This document shows positions 1 to 5,459 of a stretch of 11,061 nt of DNA, piece after piece (the first letter of the stretch is position 1; each line of letters starts with the position of its first letter). A program made the position numbers and the translations under genes. Where the stretch lies: NCBI GenBank assembly GCA_036488085.1, contig DASXHZ010000095.1, positions 1 to 11,061 of the forward strand, written 5' to 3'. The notes beneath the pieces were generated by a model. It ran no database searches and was not told the DNA's origin. It worked only from the letters and a program-made list of their open reading frames with translations. This stretch comes from DASXHZ01 sp036488085 (GTDB lineage: Bacteria > Acidobacteriota > Thermoanaerobaculia > Gp7-AA8).

Positions 1-32
1 CCTGGGGCGAGTGCACCGGGTGTAGCTGCCAT
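1..32 (-). CDS. Start of a third eCIS operon gene, possibly the contractile sheath (partial)
   Basis: Only the first ten complete codons are inside the window; they read M-A-A-T-P-G-A-L-A-P. The ATG at 32-30 lies 37 bases after the stop of the preceding gene on the same strand. It is preceded by AGGTG at 41-37, a reasonable ribosome binding site, with AAGGA just upstream at 47-43. In eCIS loci the contractile sheath gene often follows close to the DUF4255 gene, and sheath proteins typically begin with a short Ala/Thr/Pro-Gly segment, so a sheath subunit is the likely product. The fragment is too short to prove this by itself. The call rests on the ribosome binding site, the short same-strand spacing and the operon context. 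Confidence 0.45.
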   Translation of the reverse strand, partial: MAATPGALAP

Positions 33-69
33 TGATCACCTGTCCTTATGTTGACGGTTGATAATTGCC

Positions 70-1209
70 TCAGACATAGACGTAGATGTCCGAGTGGTCC
101 GGACTCCATTGATCGGCCGGCGCGACCGGCATCGAGCGCATGACGATGCCGTCGTCCGAATTCAGGATGAAGCGCGCCGGCGTCACCTCGCGCAACGGCA
201 GCGCGTCGATCGATTCGAAGAGAAGCGCCGCCTGCCCGTTCGGAAGGGTCGCGGCGGCCGGGCCGCGGAAGACGGCGAAGCCGGGCGGCTCCGTCTCGAT
301 GCTCAGTCCGTCGAACCTCCGCCGCGGCGGCGGGACGACGTAGTAGCGCCATTGCTTCGAGCGATGTTCGAAAACGATCGAGTATTCGACCAATGACGCG
401 GCCGGGTCATCGGTGTCCAGCCCGTCGATCGGATAGATGCCGCCGCTCAGCAGAGTAGGTGCGCTGAAGAGGAGATCGATGAATGCAAATTGGCGCGGCA
501 CCGTGTAGAGCGCCGTCTCCGGCACCGGCGGCGTGATCGCTGGCCCTGGCTGAATGACGTAAGCGTCATGCGGAAGCGGCGACAGGTCGACAAGGAGCGC
601 CTCGGTGTGGGGCGGGACCTTCTGTGGTGGGAGGATGACCACGCGGCCAAACGTGTTCTTAACCTCGATGAACGCGATGCCTTGCGTGACCCGCAATGGC
701 ACCTGCGACGCAACGACCGGCAGAAGGTCGTCGCCCCCCGGCCAGTCGCCGCGCGAGAGAACGACACGCCCACCGGTGTCATGCGCGTTTTCATTGCTGA
801 AAAAGAAATTCTTGGCATTCGGCCGAAAGCCCGCCGGCAGGACCGTGAAGGTCTCGAACGACGGCTCGGTCAGTGCCAGCGTGAACGAGAGGCGGGCCTC
901 GAATTTCCCGTCCATCTTCTGCCGCCGCAGGATGCTGAAAAGTCCATGCGCGTTTGCGCGGTCGTACACCACCGAAAAACCGAATTGCTCCCGGAGAAAG
1001 AGCAGCCCGGCGTCGCCCATGAACTGCGCCGTGAACGGCGTGGGCGTCGCCGCGAATGCCGAGCAGCCATACGGCGGGTCGTAATACGTGTTACGCATCG
1101 ACACCCGCATCAGCCGCGCGTAGTCGAATGTGTGCCCCTGCGGTTCACCGGTTCCCCACGGTGTCCCGCGTTTGCGCAATGACAGTCGGACGTCGGAGCG
1201 CGGTTTCAT
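70..1209 (-). CDS. Uncharacterised beta-rich protein of the eCIS operon
   Basis: A 379-residue protein with no signal peptide or membrane segment. I chose the ATG at 1209: it is 2 bases after the stop of the DUF4255 gene and has GGAGGG at 1221-1216, six bases upstream. The frame stays open further upstream, but that would overlap the DUF4255 gene. The sequence is rich in alternating hydrophobic residues and beta-type stretches. One segment (residues about 120-145, LSFTLALTEPSFETFTVLP) resembles what I recall in unnamed proteins that sit beside Pvc16-like genes in other eCIS loci. I infer a structural or assembly role in the injection particle, acting in the cytoplasm during assembly. No enzymatic motif is visible. 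The C-terminus ends in SDIYVYV. Function is unassigned; membership of the eCIS operon is fairly secure from position and translational spacing. Confidence 0.8.
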   Translation of the reverse strand: MKPRSDVRLSLRKRGTPWGTGEPQGHTFDYARLMRVSMRNTYYDPPYGCSAFAATPTPFTAQFMGDAGLLFLREQFGFSVVYDRANAHGLFSILRRQKMDGKFEARLSFTLALTEPSFETFTVLPAGFRPNAKNFFFSNENAHDTGGRVVLSRGDWPGGDDLLPVVASQVPLRVTQGIAFIEVKNTFGRVVILPPQKVPPHTEALLVDLSPLPHDAYVIQPGPAITPPVPETALYTVPRQFAFIDLLFSAPTLLSGGIYPIDGLDTDDPAASLVEYSIVFEHRSKQWRYYVVPPPRRRFDGLSIETEPPGFAVFRGPAAATLPNGQAALLFESIDALPLREVTPARFILNSDDGIVMRSMPVAPADQWSPDHSDIYVYV

Positions 1210-1211
1210 CG

Positions 1212-1814
1212 TCAGCCCTCCACCGGCGGCGCGTCGGTCCCGGCCGGCGGCGCTTTGTGGAACGCCGGCGCCTCGCCTCGCATCGCGCCGCTCTGGAACG
1301 GAATCAGCCGCACTTTGTAATAGGCCGACGGCAGACACTTCGCGCCGAGCATGCCGAGGACGTAGTTCAGCTCCACCGTGTCGAGGCTGAAGAGCTCGAA
1401 CGTCAGCCGGTCCACCTTCCGCGGAAGGGCCGGGAGGTTCTTGCGCGTGAAGACGGGGTTCTGCTGAAAGAAGCTCAGCACGTGCGAGACGGCGCTCAGC
1501 CCCTCGGTATACGTCAGGTCGAAAAAATTCGCGTAAAAGAGGACGTGGAGGTCGACATACAGCGGAGGCGCGTGTCCGACGTACGCGTCTCCCCTGGCGG
1601 CCGGAGCGAAGGCGTTGTAAGTGCTCACGGTGTCTTCGCGGCAGATGTTGACCAACGCCATCACTACCTTGTCTTTAGCCGCCTCATAAGGCTGGCCACC
1701 CTGATCGACGACGTTCGAGAGGATCACCCACTCGTCAGGCCGCGGATGCGCCGCGGCGATGTACTCGTTCAGCCGCGTACGGACTTCTTCCAGAACCCCT
1801 CGAATTTCGCTCAT
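1212..1814 (-). CDS. DUF4255 (Pvc16 N-terminal-like) eCIS tail cap/terminator protein
   Basis: A 200-residue protein matching the DUF4255/Pvc16 family found in almost all extracellular contractile injection systems. Family features are visible along its length. An N-terminal helix (MSEIRGVLEEVRTRLNEYI) is followed by V-I-L-S-N-V, the strand LYVDLHVLFYANF, a helix ending SFFQQNPVFT, then KVDRLTFELFSLDTVELNYV, and finally LGAKCLPSAYYKVRLIPF. Family knowledge: these proteins cap or terminate the sheath-tube at the end distal to the baseplate. Length is normal for the family (about 180-220). It is the first gene of the minus-strand operon, and the two following genes are tightly spaced. The region upstream of the ATG has only a weak AAGTGG-type ribosome binding site. 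The last 20 residues are Pro/Ala-rich and probably flexible. The assignment is strong; the exact particle position is by homology. Confidence 0.88.
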   Translation of the reverse strand: MSEIRGVLEEVRTRLNEYIAAAHPRPDEWVILSNVVDQGGQPYEAAKDKVVMALVNICREDTVSTYNAFAPAARGDAYVGHAPPLYVDLHVLFYANFFDLTYTEGLSAVSHVLSFFQQNPVFTRKNLPALPRKVDRLTFELFSLDTVELNYVLGMLGAKCLPSAYYKVRLIPFQSGAMRGEAPAFHKAPPAGTDAPPVEG

Positions 1815-1900
1815 GGACCACTTGCTTACTGTCTCGAACCGCCGTCCGATCTCAGTTGCTCGGGTGAGATGAATCGCGGCTTCGCGACAGGTAAGGATCG
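1815..1900. promoter_or_regulatory. Divergent control region between eCIS operon and deaminase-like gene
   Basis: These 86 bases must hold the promoters of both the leftward eCIS operon and the rightward deaminase-like gene. I see no convincing sigma-70 -35/-10 pair. A small perfect hairpin, TCGCG-GCTT-CGCGA, lies at 1874-1887, directly before the AAGGA ribosome binding site (1893-1897) of the rightward gene. It could mask that site in the mRNA. The shared region makes co-regulation of particle and cargo plausible. Confidence 0.5.
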
Positions 1901-3478
1901 ATGAGCAGCGCGATGGCGGACGTGACGAAGGCAGAGCGAAAGTCAGACGAGACGCGAAAAAGAAAGCTGTCCAAACGAAGTTCGGACACTGAGGGCGACA
2001 TTGGGACGGCGCTCAACGACAGGCCGGCGGTGAAGGCCGTGCAGCAAGCGGCACAGATGCTCAACAACTCGCGCCCGATGCGAGACGACGTCGATCCGGA
2101 CGAGGTCGCCCCCGTGCGACGCTCCCCACGCTTCGAAGGACGGCAGCCAACCGGCCCGGAAGGGCCGAAGGCGAAGAAGCCGCGAACGAGACGCAACAAG
2201 GAAGCCGGCGTGCGTCCAGACCTCGGGCTTTTCGACAACTCCGACTCCGAGTTGAGCGACTACGAATCCGACATCGACGAGCGGTTCAAACAGTACCCAC
2301 AGACCGCGGCGTCCGTGTTGAATCCCGGCCATGCTCCCCAAGTCAGGGATAAAAACCGGCAGTACGCCACCGGACTGCTGGCAGGAGGCACCTATCTGCT
2401 GCCCCTCTACAAAGGCTCCGTGATCCCGCGCGAAATCAAAGGCCGTCTCAACGAGGGACACCGCAAGCCGATGGGCACCGTAGAGAAGAAAATCAAGGCT
2501 TCGATGGGGAAGCGCGATGCGCTCTACGGTCAGATGGACCAAGCCATGACGGATAGCGTGCGCGAGCAGCATGCAGACGCCGCGCAGGAGCTCCTCGCCG
2601 CAGACGTCCGGCCACACCTCGACTCCATTCTTTTCAGCAGCAACCAGCCGAGGAAGGCCGCGCTCGACAATCGGGCGCACATCCGCAAGCAGTTGCGAAC
2701 AGACGACTCACCCGTAGCGGGCCTCGCGTATGCGCCGAAGGAGCAGACGAACACGCATGCGGAACAGTCGTTCATTCGGTCGACGACGTGGGAGAAGTTG
2801 TTTCAGAAGCTGGTCGCCGCCACCAGAGAGCAAAAAGACCCCCCCGAACTAATGCACGAACGATCACCGGCAACGCTCGTCCTGGCCCTGAATCGCTCGA
2901 CATGTATTGATTGCGCGCGCGAGCTAGTAACGGAGCTCGTTCGCTTCTGGACCGAGGTCGCCAAAGAGCGATCGCTGAAAGATTGGAAGGAAGCGAAGTC
3001 CGAGTACGAGCACCAGGTACGCTTCACGGTGACGTTTCCTTCGATCTACGAGCTCGCCCAGGAGAAGAGAGGGTATTTCCGCAGGTTCCACAAGATCGTC
3101 ACGGGGTTACAGGATGCCGGATGGAAGGTGAAAATCAGCGGACCTCTGGCCGGCGGCGATCTCCAGAAGAATGCCGCCGCAAGAATGAGAGTCGATCAAG
3201 TCACCGCCGCGCCGAACTTCGTTGTGAAAGATTGGAAGGAGGCCGAGTATTTCGAGATGCCGCCGCAACTAAAGAAAGACGTTGGCGGTGCCTCCCACGT
3301 CCTGATCAACAATCTGCTGTACCAAAATACCGACGGCGGAAACTCGCTGATCCGCGAGAACACTCTCAACGAGGATCAACAAAAGGCAACGAACGTGACG
3401 GACACGTTCGTGAAACGGGGAACCTCCGCGCCACAGCAGCACCAGGAATCGGCGTACGAAAGCAAAGAGCCGGAATGA
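1901..3478 (+). CDS. Cytidine-deaminase-fold protein, candidate eCIS effector (cargo) toxin
   Basis: 525 residues. The ATG at 1901 follows AAGGA with 3-base spacing; a second ATG at 1913 lacks a well-placed site. Residues 1 to about 130 are low-complexity and charged, with basic clusters R19-K-R-K22 and K90-A-K-K-P-R-T-R-R98, then an acidic Ser/Asp-rich stretch. A middle region (about 135-270) is unrecognised. Residues about 270-425 carry a deaminase-type zinc site: H286-A-E288 at the start of a helix, a strand ATLVLAL (324-330), then C335-I-D-C338 starting the next helix, a strand VRFTVTF (373-379), a helix and a strand KVKISGPL. That order is the canonical deaminase-superfamily arrangement used by polymorphic and contact-delivered toxins. 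The substrate (DNA, RNA or free nucleotide) cannot be told. The gene is 86 bases from, and divergent to, the eCIS operon, which suggests a delivered cargo. Its GC content is lower than its neighbours. No signal peptide, no membrane segment and no adjacent immunity gene are seen. The deaminase fold is likely; the effector role is inferred. Confidence 0.75.
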   Translation: MSSAMADVTKAERKSDETRKRKLSKRSSDTEGDIGTALNDRPAVKAVQQAAQMLNNSRPMRDDVDPDEVAPVRRSPRFEGRQPTGPEGPKAKKPRTRRNKEAGVRPDLGLFDNSDSELSDYESDIDERFKQYPQTAASVLNPGHAPQVRDKNRQYATGLLAGGTYLLPLYKGSVIPREIKGRLNEGHRKPMGTVEKKIKASMGKRDALYGQMDQAMTDSVREQHADAAQELLAADVRPHLDSILFSSNQPRKAALDNRAHIRKQLRTDDSPVAGLAYAPKEQTNTHAEQSFIRSTTWEKLFQKLVAATREQKDPPELMHERSPATLVLALNRSTCIDCARELVTELVRFWTEVAKERSLKDWKEAKSEYEHQVRFTVTFPSIYELAQEKRGYFRRFHKIVTGLQDAGWKVKISGPLAGGDLQKNAAARMRVDQVTAAPNFVVKDWKEAEYFEMPPQLKKDVGGASHVLINNLLYQNTDGGNSLIRENTLNEDQQKATNVTDTFVKRGTSAPQQHQESAYESKEPE

Positions 3479-3501
3479 ACGCGGCGCCATGTGGTGCGAT
3501 C

Positions 3502-4074
3502 TCAGCGCCCGGCCGCAATTCGCTCCACGACCTCCAACAGGCTGCGGCGGGCCCGGAACAGCACTCGGTTGAAGTGGACGGTCGTCAGCTCCATCTCCGC
3601 GCAGATGCTCTCCTTCGGCTCTTCCTGCAGATAGAAGCGCGATAGCAACTGCCGATACCGGACCGCCTTCATGGCGGCCAGCGCTTCACGGACGAGGGCC
3701 CGTTCTTCGTCCCGCAGGAACACGGCGAGCTGCCCCGGCGCCGGGTCGACGACGTCGTCGGACAGCATGCCTTCGATTTCGTTATCCAGGCGCCGCCGCC
3801 GCTTACGATTCGCCGCCATCACGACATTGCGCGCCGTCCGGCGCACGAAATACTCGAGCAGGTTCGGCTCTGCGAGCGCCCGCCGGCGCAGACGCCGTAA
3901 CACGATTGCGAACGTTTCCTGCGAATAGTCCTCGGCCGACCAGCGATTCTGCGTGATGGCGTGCAGCATGCGGACGATGCCGGGTCCGTAACGGCGGAAC
4001 AGCTCCTGTTCGGCATCAGGGTCGCCCGCGAGAATGCGGGCAGCAAGATGATTCGGGGTGGGGTGCGCTTCCAT
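3502..4074 (-). CDS. ECF-type RNA polymerase sigma factor
   Basis: 190 residues from the ATG at 4074, which has AGGAG at 4086-4082 with seven-base spacing. An in-frame GTG at 4095 would add seven residues but sits directly on another GGAGG, so it is unlikely. Sigma region 2 spans about residues 10-95. It includes the core-binding and -10-recognition segment W45-S-A-E-D-Y-S-Q-E-T-F55, a close match to the DxxQETF signature, followed by a very basic tract NRKRRRR (89-95). Region 4 spans about 125-185, with a helix-turn-helix around KESICAEMELTTVHFNRVLFR. There is no region 1.1 or 3, which is typical of the ECF group. The protein would direct RNA polymerase to a specific promoter set. No anti-sigma gene lies next to it: downstream, 23 bases away, is the convergent deaminase-like gene, and upstream is a second, divergent sigma-like gene. 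The family call is strong; the regulon is unknown. Confidence 0.88.
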   Translation of the reverse strand: MEAHPTPNHLAARILAGDPDAEQELFRRYGPGIVRMLHAITQNRWSAEDYSQETFAIVLRRLRRRALAEPNLLEYFVRRTARNVVMAANRKRRRRLDNEIEGMLSDDVVDPAPGQLAVFLRDEERALVREALAAMKAVRYRQLLSRFYLQEEPKESICAEMELTTVHFNRVLFRARRSLLEVVERIAAGR

Positions 4075-4157
4075 GATCTCTCCTCTCGACCGCACCTCCT
4101 ACGACGGTGGCGCACTTCCGCTTTTCCATCGCCTTCGCATAATTCCGCCATTCAGCA
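4075..4157. promoter_or_regulatory. Divergent promoter region between the two sigma-factor genes
   Basis: 83 bases between two divergent sigma-family start codons. The leftward gene's ribosome binding site AGGAG is at 4086-4082. On the plus strand CATAAT at 4138-4143 resembles a -10 element, but no good -35 lies at the right distance. If that -10 is used, the rightward transcript would begin within about 8 bases of the ATG at 4158. That would suit a gene with no visible Shine-Dalgarno sequence. Confidence 0.4.
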
Positions 4158-4958
4158 ATGGATGCGGAGTCCCTCTTCACGGCGAACGTGTCGGTAATCG
4201 ACCGTGTCATTGGCGAGGTCTGCCGCGCGGCGCGCCTGCCGGAGGACGATGCGGATGATTTCGCCGCCTCGGTGAGGCTCGCTCTGATCGAGAACGACTA
4301 CGCCGTCCTGCGCCGCTGGGAGGAGCGAGGTACGCTGGCCGGCTATTTGAGCGTCGTCGTCCGCCGTCTCCTATCCGACCGGCGCGATCGTGAACGGGGG
4401 CGCTGGCGGCCCTCCGGCGCGGCCGAGCGGATGGGCGCTTGCGGCGTCCTGCTGGAGACGCTGGTCGTCCGCGACGGCCGCACGGTCGACGAGGCGTTGC
4501 CTCTCCTCCATACGCACGATCCGTCCCTCACGCGCGCGGCTGCCGAGGCGATGACCGTGCGATTCGGTGCGCACGCGCGGCGCCCGCGGGTCGTCGCGCT
4601 TCACGAGGCGGCCGAGGAGTCGCTGGCGAGCAGCGAACGCGCCGATCGCCTCGTGCTCGCACGTGAGGCGCGGCGCCTCTCGCGGCGCGCCAGCGACGTC
4701 GTCCGCCGCACCGTGGAACTGTGGCCCGATGAAGACGCGGCGATTCTCCGCTTCCGCTTCGGCTCGGCGATGAGCGTCGCCGATATCGCCCGCACCCTCC
4801 ATCTCCGCCAACGGCCGCTTTACCGCCGCATCGACGCGCTGCTGGCGAAGTTGCGCGCCGCGCTCCTCGCCATCGGGCTCGACACCTCGGTTCTTCTCGA
4901 CATCGCAGGCGAGGCCTCGCAGGAGATGGACTTCGGTCTCGACGAGCGAAAAACATGA
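4158..4958 (+). CDS. Divergent sigma-70-family RNA polymerase sigma factor
   Basis: 266 residues. Residues about 10-85 resemble a divergent sigma region 2: an acidic helix (LPEDDADDFAASVRLALI), then WEERGTLAGYLSVVVRRLLSDRRDRERG, which has the pattern of the -10-binding helix and basic tail. Residues about 165-240 form region 4, with a helix-turn-helix in FGSAMSVADIARTLHLRQRPLYRRID followed by LLAKLRAAL. The linker (about 90-160) is longer than in ordinary ECF factors, so the total length exceeds the usual 170-200 residues. A tail of about 25 residues (DTSVLLDIAGEASQEMDFG) follows region 4; it could interact with a regulator. The start has no clear Shine-Dalgarno sequence, and translation may be near-leaderless. 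It is divergent from the ECF gene. GC content is very high (75% in a sampled 60-base line), unlike the deaminase-like gene. The sigma-like assignment is good; promoter specificity is unknown. Confidence 0.75.
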   Translation: MDAESLFTANVSVIDRVIGEVCRAARLPEDDADDFAASVRLALIENDYAVLRRWEERGTLAGYLSVVVRRLLSDRRDRERGRWRPSGAAERMGACGVLLETLVVRDGRTVDEALPLLHTHDPSLTRAAAEAMTVRFGAHARRPRVVALHEAAEESLASSERADRLVLAREARRLSRRASDVVRRTVELWPDEDAAILRFRFGSAMSVADIARTLHLRQRPLYRRIDALLAKLRAALLAIGLDTSVLLDIAGEASQEMDFGLDERKT

Positions 4959-4962
4959 TGAG

Positions 4963-5008
4963 CGACGCAGAGGCGTCGAGCGGCGTGGAACGAGCTGACT
5001 CGCTCCAC
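4963..5008. terminator. Two tandem hairpins between convergent genes, possible terminator
   Basis: A perfect six-base stem CGACGC-AGAG-GCGTCG lies at 4963-4978, starting five bases after the stop of the sigma-like gene. A second stem, GTGGAACGAG-CTGA-CTCGCTCCAC, lies at 4985-5008. It has one A/C mismatch on the plus-strand RNA, which becomes a G-U pair on the minus-strand RNA. Neither is followed by a U-run, so this is not a textbook intrinsic terminator. The position between two converging reading frames favours a bidirectional termination or mRNA-end-protecting role. Confidence 0.45.
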
Positions 5009-5029
5009 TCTCATATTCGCTGACCGCGA

Positions 5030-5344
5030 TTACTCGGAGTCGATCGAACTCGGCCGGTTGCTAAAGCCGTACGCGTTCAGGCGTGAAACTTGTTCTCGCT
5101 CGCCTTCGTCGATCTTGCCGGCGACGTCGGCGGCCAGCCGCTTTCCATGTTGCTGCACAGAGATGGCGGGGCCGCCGCCTTTCGGCGTCAGGCCGATGAC
5201 GGTCGCCCCTTCGAAGATCATCCGCGGGTCCATCGAGACGCCGGCCGAGTCGGTCCAGACGGACCGCTCCACTTGGCCGTACATCTGCGGCGTCGTGAAC
5301 GACAGCTCCGGCACGATGAGGGTGAGGTTCTTCGCCTTCGCGAT
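5030..5344 (-). CDS. Unrecognised short reading frame with no canonical start, possibly a gene remnant
   Basis: From 5344 to the stop at 5030 the minus strand reads about 104 residues with strongly GC-biased third positions, as in real genes of this genome. The protein text looks natural: AKAKNLTLIVPELSFTTPQM and later EGATVIGLTPKGGGPAISV. I do not recognise the family. The frame is open back to an ATG at 5461, but that ATG overlaps head-to-head with the start codon of the next gene, and the added 40 codons lack the third-position bias. No ATG, GTG or TTG lies where the coding signal begins; the codon there is ATC (5344-5342), followed by AKAKNL. The first in-frame GTG is at 5314. So this is either a gene using a rare start, one starting at 5314, or a 5'-truncated remnant. 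No membrane segment or known motif is seen. Confidence 0.45.
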   Translation of the reverse strand: MAKAKNLTLIVPELSFTTPQMYGQVERSVWTDSAGVSMDPRMIFEGATVIGLTPKGGGPAISVQQHGKRLAADVAGKIDEGEREQVSRLNAYGFSNRPSSIDSE

Positions 5345-5381
5345 CCCGGATCGATTCCCCTCTCGAAATGATTTTTTGGAC

Positions 5382-5397
5382 GTCCCTGGGCAGGGAC
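5382..5397. promoter_or_regulatory. 7-2-7 dyad upstream of the S9/S51 fusion gene, possible operator
   Basis: GTCCCTG-GG-CAGGGAC is a perfect inverted repeat with a two-base centre, 63 bases upstream of the ATG at 5460. A loop of two bases is too tight for an RNA hairpin, so a protein-binding dyad is more likely. It is in the only stretch that can hold the promoter of the fusion gene. No confident -10/-35 pair was found; GATAGT at 5413-5418 is a weak -10 candidate. Confidence 0.4.
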
Positions 5398-5447
5398 AAC
5401 TGCTGTCGCCATGATAGTGTCCTGGCAGTCCATTCGGTCGCTCAAAC

Positions 5448-5454
5448 GGAGGGG
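5448..5454 (+). promoter_or_regulatory. Strong ribosome binding site of the S9/S51 fusion gene
   Basis: GGAGGGG with seven bases between the GGAGG core (5448-5452) and the ATG at 5460. It fixes the start, which then opens directly into a good signal peptide. Confidence 0.75.
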
Positions 5455-5459
5455 ATTTC

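Noticed and set aside
51..65. TTGACG and GATAAT resembling a -35/-10 pair
   Set aside because: Only three bases separate them, far from the 16-18 needed, and a plus-strand promoter here would run antisense into the eCIS gene.
490..1182. Plus-strand open frame opposite the beta-rich eCIS gene
   Set aside because: Arg-rich composition and no ribosome binding site; the minus frame has good coupling to the DUF4255 gene.
1210..1338. N-terminal extension of the beta-rich eCIS protein to an ATG at 1338
   Set aside because: It would overlap the DUF4255 gene by 126 bases; the extension is Arg/Ala-rich antisense-like text, and the ATG at 1209 has an ideal ribosome binding site.
5058..5414. Plus-strand frame opposite the unrecognised short gene
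   Set aside because: Third-position GC bias fits the minus strand, and the plus translation (many Ser, Pro, Cys) looks like antisense.
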